35,310 nt of DNA, from assembly GCA_027031265.1 (NCBI GenBank), contig JALVRO010000184.1:1-35310 (forward strand), given 5' to 3'. This document shows positions 9,548 to 18,813 of this stretch, one piece after another (position 1 is the first letter of the stretch; the number at the start of each line of letters is the position of its first letter). Made by a program: the position numbers and the translations under genes. The DNA comes from Bacteroidales bacterium. GTDB taxonomy: Bacteria > Bacteroidota > Bacteroidia > Bacteroidales > S143-33. The notes under the pieces were generated by a model. The model was not told where the DNA came from. It was given only the letters and a program-made list of their open reading frames with translations, and did no database searches.

Positions 9548-9672
9548 ATACCAATTATTGATTTAATTTATTCTAAACACGAAGTTGCTCTAAGTAGGTC
9601 ACAAAGCATCACCAAGTTTTATTTTAGAGCAAATATATTTTAGAAATGGTATAAGGATAATAGAATTGGTAT
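9548..9672. repeat. MITE-like imperfect inverted-repeat element
   Basis: ataccaatt (9548-9556) and its reverse complement aattggtat (9664-9672) form the outer ends; ttgctctaa (9585-9593) and ttagagcaa (9624-9632) form a nested inner inverted repeat. Intergenic and non-coding. Confidence 0.6.
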
Positions 9673-9679
9673 AAGATGC

Positions 9680-9716
9680 AACAGCGGCTATCCGTATGGA
9701 CAGCCGCTGTATTACT
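9680..9716. terminator. Hairpin between convergent genes
   Basis: acagcggct-atccgtatgg(ac)-agccgctgt stem-loop followed on + by attacttttt. Confidence 0.6.
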
Positions 9717-9753
9717 TTTTGGGCACAAACAAAATGATATATGCAAATGTTCT

Positions 9754-10935
9754 TTAGCATTTGGCCAGAGCCTGCTCCAGGTCTGCAATGAGGTCATCCA
9801 CGTCTTCTATACCTACCGACAGGCGCACAAGACCATCTGTAATATCTGCCTTCAGACGTGCTTCCCTGCTCATTCCAGCGTGTGTCATAGAAGCTGGATG
9901 CTGTATTAGGCTCTCTACTCCACCAAGGGAAACAGCCAGGATTATTAACTTGACGTTATCCATCAAGGTCTTACCTGCCTCTATGCCGCCTTTTAGCTCA
10001 AAACTAATCATTGCACCAGGGCCACGCATCTGTTTCTTTATCAGCTCATACTGTGGATGAGATTCCAGGCCTGGGTATTTAACCCATTCCACTTTTGGAT
10101 GCTGCTCCAGAAAACGGGCTATTTTCATTGCATTCTGCTGTGCCTTCTCCACACGCAGGGACAGAGTCTTGACTCCACGCAAAGTCATATATGCCTGATG
10201 TGGGTCCATATTACCACCAAAAGACACCATAACAGAACGGACAGCTTTGTATGTCTGCTCATCTTTGGTCACTACTATCCCACCTACAATGTCTGCGTGT
10301 CCATTAATGTATTTTGTTACAGAGTGAAGAACGATGTCAGCCCCCAGCAGAAGTGGGTTCTGGAGGTATGGTGTAGCAAAAGTATTGTCAACGGCCAGAA
10401 CCGCACCATATTCGTGTGCTATCTGGGCAACAGCCTCAATATCCGTGACCTCCATAGTGGGATTGGCAGGGGTCTCGATGTAGACAAGGGCTGTATTATC
10501 ACGCATAGCCCCGCGCACAGCCTCCAGATCTGAGGTATGGACAAAAGTAGCTTCTACGCCAAATTGTGTGTAATATTTCTCCAGTACTGTACGACTTGGT
10601 CCATAGACAGAAGCAGAGCATACCACATGTTTACCATGTGCCAGGAAAGCCAGGTAAACCGCATTCACAGCAGCCATACCTGAGCTAAAAGCCACACCAT
10701 CATGACCATGTTCGAGTGCTGCTATTGCTTGCTCGAGTGCACGGATAGTTGGATTGCCGATACGTGTATAAATATAACCTTGTTCTTCGCCCATAAACAG
10801 GCGACGTCCTGCTTCTGCATCACGGAAACGGAAAGTTGAAGTCTGGTAAATAGGTACAGTGGCACTACCAAATTGATCATCCAGTTCACCAGCATGTACC
10901 TGTAAGGAGTCAAATTTTAAGTTGTCAAGATTCAT
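9754..10935 (-). CDS. PLP-dependent trans-sulfuration enzyme (methionine gamma-lyase / cystathionine gamma-synthase family)
   Basis: VPIYQTSTF, YIYTRIGNPT, FSSGMAAVNAV, YIETPANPTM, DNTFATPYLQNPLLLGADIVLHSVTKYINGHADIVGG (PLP lysine), SVGIEDVDDLIADLEQAL. Confidence 0.92.
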   Translation of the reverse strand: MNLDNLKFDSLQVHAGELDDQFGSATVPIYQTSTFRFRDAEAGRRLFMGEEQGYIYTRIGNPTIRALEQAIAALEHGHDGVAFSSGMAAVNAVYLAFLAHGKHVVCSASVYGPSRTVLEKYYTQFGVEATFVHTSDLEAVRGAMRDNTALVYIETPANPTMEVTDIEAVAQIAHEYGAVLAVDNTFATPYLQNPLLLGADIVLHSVTKYINGHADIVGGIVVTKDEQTYKAVRSVMVSFGGNMDPHQAYMTLRGVKTLSLRVEKAQQNAMKIARFLEQHPKVEWVKYPGLESHPQYELIKKQMRGPGAMISFELKGGIEAGKTLMDNVKLIILAVSLGGVESLIQHPASMTHAGMSREARLKADITDGLVRLSVGIEDVDDLIADLEQALAKC

Positions 10936-10947
10936 ATAAATAGCCTT

Positions 10948-12135
10948 TTATTGTTTGTTCTCGAAATTTATCTGGCTCAATGGGCGGGCATACTGCACAA
11001 CATCTTCGGCTGTGATAGGATTGCCTCCAAGTATCATTAAGCGCTCTACAACGTTTTTGAGTTCCCGTATATTTCCAGTCCATTTAATTTTTTGGAGCTC
11101 TTTTATTGCATCCTCTGTAATAGACTTAGCAGGCATGTGATATTCCTCTGCTGCTATTTTTATGAAATAGTCAACAAGCAAAGGTATATCCTCCATTCTG
11201 TCGTTGAGTGTGGGCATTTCTATGATAATAACACTAAGCCTATGGTAAAGGTCTTCGCGGAAATTTCCTTTTTTAATTTCCTCTTTGAGATTTTTATTAG
11301 TAGCGGCAATGACACGCACGTCGATCTTAATTTCTTTGTTACTACCCACAGGTGTGAGTTTCTGTTCTTCCAGTACACGCAGCACTTTTGCCTGAGCAGC
11401 TAGGCTCATGTCGCCTATCTCGTCGAGGAATATAGTTCCGCTGTTAGCGAGCTCGAATTTACCTTTGCGGCTCTTGTAAGCTGATGTAAAAGCACCTTTT
11501 TCGTGTCCAAAGAGCTCGCTTTCGATAAGCTCCGAGGGGATCGCAGCACAGTTAACCTCAACAAAAGGTCCCTCAGCACGGTTACTTTTTTCGTGAAGCA
11601 TGCGGGCCACTATCTCCTTGCCTGTACCATTCTCACCAATTATTAACACGCGTGCATCGGTAGGAGCCACTCGTTCAATTATGTCTTTTACTTTTTTAAT
11701 GGCTTCTGATTCACCAATGAGCTCATAGGATTTATGAATCTTTCGTCTGAGCCGCTTTGCTTCTTTAACCAAATCCTTTTTTTCCAAGGCATTACGTACA
11801 GCAACAAGCAAACGGTTCAAATCCAACGGTTTTTCCAGAAAATCATAAGCACCTTTTTTCAACGCTTCCACAGCTGTGTCCACAGTTCCATGTCCCGTTA
11901 TTATGATTATAGGCAGTTCAGGATTAATTGTTTGTATCTTCTCCAGCACCTCTATTCCGTCAATTTTAGGCATTTTAATATCAAGCAATATCAGATCAAA
12001 AGTGTTTGATTTAACCTTTTCTATAGCCTCGAAACCATCTTTAGCCAGCTCTACCTGGTGTTTTTCATATTCAAGAATTTCTTTAAGTGCTTTACGGATA
12101 GCTTGTTCGTCATCTACGACTAAAATACGGGACAT
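10948..12135 (-). CDS. NtrC-family sigma-54-dependent response regulator (receiver + AAA+), no C-terminal Fis HTH visible
   Basis: Receiver ILVVDDEQAIRKAL...LILLDIKMPKIDG; Walker A GENGTGKE; GAFTSA in place of GAFTGA; GTIFLDEIGDM; protein ends at ITAEDVVQYARPLSQINFENKQ. Confidence 0.92.
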   Translation of the reverse strand: MSRILVVDDEQAIRKALKEILEYEKHQVELAKDGFEAIEKVKSNTFDLILLDIKMPKIDGIEVLEKIQTINPELPIIIITGHGTVDTAVEALKKGAYDFLEKPLDLNRLLVAVRNALEKKDLVKEAKRLRRKIHKSYELIGESEAIKKVKDIIERVAPTDARVLIIGENGTGKEIVARMLHEKSNRAEGPFVEVNCAAIPSELIESELFGHEKGAFTSAYKSRKGKFELANSGTIFLDEIGDMSLAAQAKVLRVLEEQKLTPVGSNKEIKIDVRVIAATNKNLKEEIKKGNFREDLYHRLSVIIIEMPTLNDRMEDIPLLVDYFIKIAAEEYHMPAKSITEDAIKELQKIKWTGNIRELKNVVERLMILGGNPITAEDVVQYARPLSQINFENKQ

Positions 12136-12202
12136 AGTAATATAATTTTTGCAAAGTCTGTTTTACAAAAATACTTTTTTATGCTAAAAAATAAAACTTT
12201 AA

Positions 12203-14302
12203 CTATTGATTACCTGTGACTAAATATTCCTGGGAGAAGGGTATTTGCTCTATTTTACCCTTGAGCAAAGACATTCGCAAAAGGTAGATATTCTGAGCAT
12301 TAACAGTATCAGTCATAAGCAAATTACGTGAAATGCCTGCTAGCACAATTTCTTTATCATTAATTGGGTAAACATCAGTAATTCTGACCTTGTCAAAGAA
12401 TCCGAATCTTTTGCGCAAGAATAGTTTTCCTTTACTATTAAAACCATACACTAATGAAAAATTTCTCCTTGTATAAATACTTAACAACAACATCCCATTA
12501 TCCAGGGCTCTAAGCCTATCAATGCTGCTAATCATCGTTCCAGGATAAAATTTTATAACAGCTATTTCCTTGCCATTGGTGTCAAAGGCATATAAAGCAA
12601 TTCTACATTTCCTTTTGTTGGTAAGAACTGCCACCCAAATTCTATTACCTGCCACATCAATATTAAACCACGTATCATTCCACGACACAGGTGCAGATGA
12701 AATTTGCTGTTGCCATACCAGATAACCTTTCTGATCAAGCGCCACTAATTTTATTGTCCTGTCACTGAAACTATAAAGCTCTATAATAATCAAATTTCCC
12801 ATTAACATAAGATTCCGTGGGACCAAGGAGTCCTGTAAAACATCGCCTTCCAGGGCAAAACTAAACAACTTATTTAGTCTACAGTCACGTTTTTCCACCA
12901 CAACCCTAGCATGCTCAATTGTACTACTATACAAATATTTAAGCAAATACAAATCACAGCCATCAGCCACCACATCCACATAAAAACCATTCTCGTCGGT
13001 TATATAATACGGTTCATAACTTCTCGAACGTATAAGTGTGAGTACCGGAAAAGTCAGATAATTATTAGGGGAATTACCTCCAACCAGAATAATATCATCA
13101 CCAGTAAAGCTCACCCCACCAAGCTTACTATGTCGATAATCCACAACATTTGACGACACAATTTCTCCAGAGTCAAGGTCCACACGCAAATCAAAAACAT
13201 ATTGGCCTTCTGAAGGAGCTATCAGATCCAGCAGGGAACTGCTACGCTGAACAATGAATACTCTATCCAGATATTTTCCTGTAACAAAGTTATAGGCCTG
13301 CGGATTAAAAAACGTCTCATGTACAAATAATCTAGCAAAAAATACAAAGAACAACAACAGAACGACTATCAGAATTGTAAATCTTCTTTTGCTCTTAACC
13401 TTTATCTCATCCAAAATTTTCTCTTCCCGTTTAACTTTATTCCCTGGCAAAATTGGCTTTTCTTCTTGTGTAGTTATCTGTTCTATCAAGGTTTCCCTGG
13501 TGTTTATTGTTGCCTGGGCTAAAATTTCTTCCAGTTGGATCCATTCCCCAAGCCACTGCTCGACAGACTCATATCTATCCTGAGGATTAAGCATTGTGGC
13601 CCTGCGAATAAAAGGAGCAAAAAGATTACCCTCGCTCGCCTCAAGATACTCCGTTTGGTTCATTACATTACGTAAATTCTCAAATCCAGAAACCTGGGAA
13701 AATGGCATCTTACGCTCTGTCATAGCATAAAGCAATGCACCCAGGGAGAAAATATCTGAACTAGCTGTTATTTGTTCCTCTGTAAACTGCTCCGGACTAT
13801 AAAAATTGTAAATATCGATGTTATCCTGACGAATGACAAGGTTTAATGAAGGGAACAAAATATTCTTTATTCCATAGTCCTCTATCAAAACACGGTCATT
13901 CTCAACTAAAATGTGGTCAAAATCAAATTCTCCATTTAGCACATCCTGGCTATGAGCATAAGCTGTAGCCTTTAATATCTGAGTAAAAATATTATAAATT
14001 TTTAGCTCATCAACGTCAGCATCATCAAATAAGTCATAAATTGACGAAAAGTTGGAATCCTCTGTGACAAAAGCAAATCTACCTCCCTCACATACAAAAT
14101 CAATATAATCAACCAGATTGGGATGGCTTAAATTTAGAAGTTTCTCAGCCCAAGCATAAAAACGACTATCAAACTGACTATCAATAAACTGTGTTTTTAC
14201 TTCTTTTAGAATAACTTCTGTGTTATCCTCTTGTCTAAATGCTAAGAAAACTTTACATATATAAGACTCCTTCAGAAGATTGACGACCTTGTAATTCTCC
14301 AT
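12203..14302 (-). CDS. Membrane-anchored Ser/Thr kinase-like protein (probable pseudokinase) with extracytoplasmic propeller-like region
   Basis: MENYKVVNLLKESYICKVFLAF...VILKEVK, LNGEFDFDHILVENDRVLIEDYG in place of HRDxKPxN/DFG, YSPEQFTEEQITASSDIFSLGALLYAMTERKMPF (APE-like and SDIFSLG), one TM helix RFTILIVVLLLFFVFFARLF, then ~370 aa of beta-rich sequence. ATG at 14302 preferred over TTG at 14317. Confidence 0.85.
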   Translation of the reverse strand: MENYKVVNLLKESYICKVFLAFRQEDNTEVILKEVKTQFIDSQFDSRFYAWAEKLLNLSHPNLVDYIDFVCEGGRFAFVTEDSNFSSIYDLFDDADVDELKIYNIFTQILKATAYAHSQDVLNGEFDFDHILVENDRVLIEDYGIKNILFPSLNLVIRQDNIDIYNFYSPEQFTEEQITASSDIFSLGALLYAMTERKMPFSQVSGFENLRNVMNQTEYLEASEGNLFAPFIRRATMLNPQDRYESVEQWLGEWIQLEEILAQATINTRETLIEQITTQEEKPILPGNKVKREEKILDEIKVKSKRRFTILIVVLLLFFVFFARLFVHETFFNPQAYNFVTGKYLDRVFIVQRSSSLLDLIAPSEGQYVFDLRVDLDSGEIVSSNVVDYRHSKLGGVSFTGDDIILVGGNSPNNYLTFPVLTLIRSRSYEPYYITDENGFYVDVVADGCDLYLLKYLYSSTIEHARVVVEKRDCRLNKLFSFALEGDVLQDSLVPRNLMLMGNLIIIELYSFSDRTIKLVALDQKGYLVWQQQISSAPVSWNDTWFNIDVAGNRIWVAVLTNKRKCRIALYAFDTNGKEIAVIKFYPGTMISSIDRLRALDNGMLLLSIYTRRNFSLVYGFNSKGKLFLRKRFGFFDKVRITDVYPINDKEIVLAGISRNLLMTDTVNAQNIYLLRMSLLKGKIEQIPFSQEYLVTGNQ

Positions 14303-14407
14303 ATTACAATCTTTCAAATCATTTCATAAAAATACAATAAAAACAAAGAACAAAGGCAAAAGTTTGACGAAAATATTCCTGGGGACACATTTAAAATCTA
14401 TAAAAAA

Positions 14408-15721
14408 TTACAACAATCTACTAGCCAGTTCTGCCAGATGACTACGTTCACCTTTGTACAAATGGATATGAGCAAAAATCTCCTGTGCTTTCATTTTCTC
14501 TGTCATATACGAAAGTCCATTTGATGTAGAGTCCAGATATGGGGTGTCTATTTGTTCCACATCACCGGTAAATACCAATTTAGCACCTTCACCAGCACGG
14601 GTAATAATTGTCTTAATTTCATGTGGTGTCAGATTCTGCGCCTCATCTATTATAAAAAATATATTAGGCAGACTGCGACCACGTATGAAAGCCAGAGGCT
14701 CAATAATTAGCTGTTCTTCTTTGAGCATTTTATCAATTTTATCAGCAGCTTTACTACCCAGACCTGCTGCTTGCTTGATTACCGTGAGATTATCAAACAA
14801 TGGCTGCATATAAGGACGAACCTTTTCTTGCGCACTACCGGGGAGGTATCCCAGGTCGCGGTCTGCCAGAGCCACAATTGGACGTGCAAGCATTATTTTC
14901 TGGTATTTATTACTCTGTTCAAGTGCAGCAGCCAGGGCCAGCAGGGTTTTTCCTGTACCAGCACGGCCTGTCAGTGAGATAAGCTGGATATCATCCCTGA
15001 GCAAAGCATCCATAGCAAAAGTCTGCTCTGCATTACGAGGTTTAATGTGATAGGCATAATGTTTCTCTACAAGGCGAATAACATTGTCCCTGGCATAATA
15101 AGTAACCAGAGCGTGATTACCATTGCTTTTGAGAATGAAATAATCATTAGCCACAGGAGGGTTGTCAAACTTGCACACATCCAGGTCCAGATATCCTTGC
15201 TGGTAAAGCAGGTTTAGCAGACCTGGGTCAAAATTATCGAATGTATTTGTCTCAGAAAACAATTTTTCATAGTTCTGCACCTTGTCTGTGCGATAATCTT
15301 CTGCTTGTATGCCAATAGCTTTAGCCTTCAGACGCAAGTTTATATCGCGGCTAACGAGTATAACAGGCTCATCTAATATATTTCGCAGATGGTCTGCTAC
15401 AGCCAATATACGGTTGTCTGCAACTTTCTCAGAAAAAGCGCCCTTATATGTTTCGGACAGTTCCTCGTCAAAGAGGATGAATAATTTCCCACGTCCATTT
15501 CCAAGAGGCACTCCTTTCTGGAAGTCTCCTTGTTCTGACAGCTTATCCAGCTCACGCATTACCTGGCGTGCGTGATAGCTGAGTGTATCGTGACCTTTTT
15601 TGAATTTATCAAGCTCTTCGAGCACTGTAATAGGCAGCACAATATCATTGTCTTCGAAATTATAAATAGCTTTGAAGTCATGAAGTAAGACATTCGTGTC
15701 AAGAACAAAAGTTTTTTTCAT
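14408..15721 (-). CDS. PIN domain + PhoH-like ATPase (YlaK/PhoH2 type)
   Basis: MKKTFVLDTNVLLHDFKAIYNFEDNDIVLPITVLEELDKFKKG (PIN), then SLTGRAGTGKTLLALAAALEQ, IMLARPIV, FIIDEAQNLTPHEIKTIITRAGEGAKLVFTGDVEQIDTPYLD. Confidence 0.93.
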   Translation of the reverse strand: MKKTFVLDTNVLLHDFKAIYNFEDNDIVLPITVLEELDKFKKGHDTLSYHARQVMRELDKLSEQGDFQKGVPLGNGRGKLFILFDEELSETYKGAFSEKVADNRILAVADHLRNILDEPVILVSRDINLRLKAKAIGIQAEDYRTDKVQNYEKLFSETNTFDNFDPGLLNLLYQQGYLDLDVCKFDNPPVANDYFILKSNGNHALVTYYARDNVIRLVEKHYAYHIKPRNAEQTFAMDALLRDDIQLISLTGRAGTGKTLLALAAALEQSNKYQKIMLARPIVALADRDLGYLPGSAQEKVRPYMQPLFDNLTVIKQAAGLGSKAADKIDKMLKEEQLIIEPLAFIRGRSLPNIFFIIDEAQNLTPHEIKTIITRAGEGAKLVFTGDVEQIDTPYLDSTSNGLSYMTEKMKAQEIFAHIHLYKGERSHLAELASRLL

Positions 15722-16563
15722 TGCTTTAGTTTTTTTAGTTTTTTCCCTGCTTCATACACACGTCGGTATATCTCCTGTGCCCACCACTGGTCTGATTTTC
15801 CGCTTTGTTTTATTTCTTTCCAGCTAATAGGCTCGAGCGTGTAAATAGATAAATTATAACCATATTGCCTGATCATCTCGCGTGGTAGAAGCATAGTTTC
15901 GATATATAATTTTATACCTGAAAGCTTACGTAATTTAGCTATTAAATAGAAAAAAAACGAATTTCTACCCGAAATAAAACTTGGTACAATGTCCCTGTGA
16001 TATTGGACTGATTTTGTGACAAATGTTTTTTTCCATTGTGGGTCTCTAATACGCAAGCCAATTAAACGGGAGACTTCACCAGATGGGAACATCATAACTG
16101 GTATATCGGATGCAAAAAGCTCATTTAGCTGGCGTGCACGCTCCTTGGGATTGGTACCAAAGACATTAACACCCGTAATAACAGAGTGCAGATTGGGTAT
16201 GTATTCGAACAGCTCATTAGAAGGTGAAACTCCACGTCCATGATGATGATACATCAGATCCATGTGTGCCATAGCATCAATGCCTCCTAGAGGATGATTA
16301 GCCACATAAACATAACGTCCATTGGAATCAATGTTTTCGCCACCAAGGAAATTGACTTTGACCTTTAATTCATCATAAAGGACAGCACGCAGAAAATCAA
16401 TACCATCCAGATGCTTACATTTGTTGTAAATTCTATTCAGGTCTTGCTCGTGGATAGTATTTTTGACAATGCGTACTGCCCATGAGGGTAAATTCCTAAG
16501 AAATTTGTTATTACTTTTGCGAATAAGAGGCTCAACATCAAGCAGTTTAACAAAATCACCCAT
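15718..16563 (-). CDS. PlsC-like acyltransferase
   Basis: YVYVANHPLGGIDAMAHM acyltransferase His-Asp motif; VMMFPSGEVSRL; 4-bp overlap with the downstream PhoH gene. Confidence 0.75.
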   Translation of the reverse strand: MGDFVKLLDVEPLIRKSNNKFLRNLPSWAVRIVKNTIHEQDLNRIYNKCKHLDGIDFLRAVLYDELKVKVNFLGGENIDSNGRYVYVANHPLGGIDAMAHMDLMYHHHGRGVSPSNELFEYIPNLHSVITGVNVFGTNPKERARQLNELFASDIPVMMFPSGEVSRLIGLRIRDPQWKKTFVTKSVQYHRDIVPSFISGRNSFFFYLIAKLRKLSGIKLYIETMLLPREMIRQYGYNLSIYTLEPISWKEIKQSGKSDQWWAQEIYRRVYEAGKKLKKLKQ

Positions 16564-16565
16564 AC

Positions 16566-17312
16566 CTATATGTTTAAAAATTCTATTTCTTTTTGCCAGA
16601 ATAATTTTAAAGAATTTTGCTCAGGAATCTCCAATATCAAGCGGCCATATTGATCAACGCCACGGATTTTTCCTCTGAAGACCTTGTTATCTGCACGAAA
16701 AGTAGAAATCTGGTCATACAGATATAAATGAGCAAAATAAAAACTATCGACTCTATCAAATTTATGCTTTCGAAGTATATCAAGCCAATAAAAAACCTTG
16801 TACACAATCTTATCCAGCAAATAACCCAAATCATAATCCTTTCCTGTTACCAGCCTCATAGACGATGCCTTAATTCCATGTGGGAACTCAGTTTGATTAA
16901 CATTAAGGCCAATACCAATAATTGAGACTTTTATCTTTTTGTGAATAGAGGAGACAGTATTTTCTATCAAAATTCCAGCACACTTCTTGTCCTGGCAGAT
17001 AATATCATTAGGCCATTTGATACTGGCCTGCACTCCAAATTCGTCCAAAAAATCAACAATAGCAGTAGAAGCAGCCTTAGAAAGATAAAATGCCTGGTCA
17101 ATAATCAAATAATCAGGAATATGCACAATTGTAAAAGTCAAGTTTTTTCCATTGTCCGACACCCATTTGTTAATACCCACTCCACGTCCCCTTGTTTGGT
17201 ACTGCGCACAAATCACAGTATTATTAATCTCCTCCAGAGTATAAATCTCCATTAAACGGTGTGCAAAGTCGTTTGTTGAATCTATTTCTTTAAGTTTTAG
17301 ATAGTTAATCAT
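16566..17312 (-). CDS. birA: Biotin--[acetyl-CoA-carboxylase] ligase (catalytic domain only)
   Basis: EIDSTNDFAHRL, QYQTRGRGVGINKWVSDNGKNLTFTIV, SIKWPNDIICQDKKCAGILIEN, IGIGLNVNQ. No N-terminal HTH. Confidence 0.92.
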   Translation of the reverse strand: MINYLKLKEIDSTNDFAHRLMEIYTLEEINNTVICAQYQTRGRGVGINKWVSDNGKNLTFTIVHIPDYLIIDQAFYLSKAASTAIVDFLDEFGVQASIKWPNDIICQDKKCAGILIENTVSSIHKKIKVSIIGIGLNVNQTEFPHGIKASSMRLVTGKDYDLGYLLDKIVYKVFYWLDILRKHKFDRVDSFYFAHLYLYDQISTFRADNKVFRGKIRGVDQYGRLILEIPEQNSLKLFWQKEIEFLNI

Positions 17313-18122
17313 TTAGATGTTATTTTTCACATAACCAAACACACGCCGGATAATGTCATAGCCATATTTGTAAGGATCCTTACGAATCTTCTTTTCCTCC
17401 TGTCCTATCATGTAAAACAAGCCATCGAGAGCCTTATTTGTCACATAATCGGCCAGAGTGTAATTAATCTTTGGTTTTCTCAGAATAGTAGCCACATAAT
17501 TATTATAATATTTAACAGCTGTGTTCCATGCGTCATTAGCCGAGAAACCCAGGCCCAGGTCACGTCCTAAAGCTGCTTCCATCTTAGGTTTATAGAGGTT
17601 AAAAAGCTGTGGTCTTGTCTTATACTCCATATAATGAGTAGCAGCGAGGGAATCAAAGCCCTGAGCCTTGTGTGTGACATCCTGTCCCTTGAGTATATTA
17701 TACGCATCGACTATACTCATTGTTCGGATAGTATTCACAAAAATTGGTTTTGCCTCAATAGCGGCTGCCTCAGCAGAGCGGTTAATAGACAGTACCACGT
17801 CATCTACCTTGCGCTGTAAAACTTTGTCCAGTCCCAGGCGCTTGACAGTACGGTTATTCATAGCAGTATTGAGAACATTCTGTACATCAGGAGGGAGGAG
17901 AATCTTGACAGCCATATTTCTGAAATAGCCATCTTTTTTATGCAATTGATTAACAGCATATTCTGTGCCTACCTCAAGAGCTTTTTTAAGTCCCTGCACC
18001 ACTTCTGACTGACTAGGAGCAGAGGATCCAGCAGACTGCTCAAGGGCCTGCATTAACACATCACAACCTGTGAAAGAAAAAATAAGAATAACACCCAGAA
18101 CAATTGCAAGAAACTTTTTCAT
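17313..18122 (-). CDS. DUF4197-like lipoprotein
   Basis: Lipobox in MKKFLAIVLGVILIFSFTGCDVL; GLKKALEVGTEYAVNQLHKKDGYFRNMAVKILLPPDVQNV; KALDGLFYMIGQEEKKIRKDP. Confidence 0.85.
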   Translation of the reverse strand: MKKFLAIVLGVILIFSFTGCDVLMQALEQSAGSSAPSQSEVVQGLKKALEVGTEYAVNQLHKKDGYFRNMAVKILLPPDVQNVLNTAMNNRTVKRLGLDKVLQRKVDDVVLSINRSAEAAAIEAKPIFVNTIRTMSIVDAYNILKGQDVTHKAQGFDSLAATHYMEYKTRPQLFNLYKPKMEAALGRDLGLGFSANDAWNTAVKYYNNYVATILRKPKINYTLADYVTNKALDGLFYMIGQEEKKIRKDPYKYGYDIIRRVFGYVKNNI

Positions 18123-18202
18123 AGCTTTAATTTTTTAAGATTGGTATAAAATCGTAATTTTGGATATACTAAAAATAAGCCTTTATTCTAAAAAAATAAA
18201 AA

Positions 18203-18709
18203 ATGTTTTATCTAATTGGCACATCAGATACAGTGGCCATACCTTCTATTATACCGCCTTCTGCCTTTGTGCCAGATTTTACACGAAAATTAGCTAATTA
18301 CCTCAAAGATATTGCATACATTCATAATGTGCAGCACACAGAAGATACAGTCAAATTTTCAGGTAGTCCTTTCCGGTTTATCTGGAATGGTTGGAATATT
18401 TTTAACCCTGTATCCCATGGCATTTTCACTGCTTCTGCCACAGGCTCAGTCCTTACTGTGGAATATAAGATCTTCTCCATAGAATTTCTTATCTATAGCA
18501 TTATTTTCAGCATTATTGTGTTTTCTCCATTGTTTTCGTCCCTTATGTTAAAGATAGTATATTTACTGATTATCTGGTCATTATATATTTTTCACATTTT
18601 CTGGGTTAGATACAGGTTAAACAAGTTTCTCAAAAGACTGGCAGCCAGGGTAGTCGAGGAATACATGGATTCATTACGCAAGTTGGAAGAAGAAAATGCG
18701 CTTGGTTAA
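18203..18709 (+). CDS. Hypothetical membrane protein
   Basis: 168 aa with two hydrophobic stretches (FLIYSIIFSIIVFSPLF; IVYLLIIWSLYIFHIFW); no recognised family. Confidence 0.65.
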   Translation: MFYLIGTSDTVAIPSIIPPSAFVPDFTRKLANYLKDIAYIHNVQHTEDTVKFSGSPFRFIWNGWNIFNPVSHGIFTASATGSVLTVEYKIFSIEFLIYSIIFSIIVFSPLFSSLMLKIVYLLIIWSLYIFHIFWVRYRLNKFLKRLAARVVEEYMDSLRKLEEENALG

Positions 18710-18735
18710 AAAAAATCTAATTTTAAAGTGAAAAA

Positions 18736-18767
18736 TTTGTTTGGTTATTGAAAAAAAAATATCTTTG
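18736..18767 (+). promoter_or_regulatory. Bacteroidetes-type promoter of the rpsF-rpsR-rplI operon
   Basis: TTTG (18736-18739), 20-bp spacer, TATCTTTG (18760-18767), upstream of rpsF. Confidence 0.65.
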
Positions 18768-18813
18768 CAAGCCGTTATAAATCAAATTTAAACCAAAAAA
18801 CAAAACAGAACGT

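Noticed and set aside
10057-10533. 158-aa plus-strand ORF antisense to the Cys/Met lyase
   Set aside because: Shadow ORF of a well-conserved gene; no domain or independent start signal.
18141-18151. ttggtataaaa similar to the MITE-like terminus at 9664
   Set aside because: No matching opposite end within a plausible distance; short AT-rich chance match.
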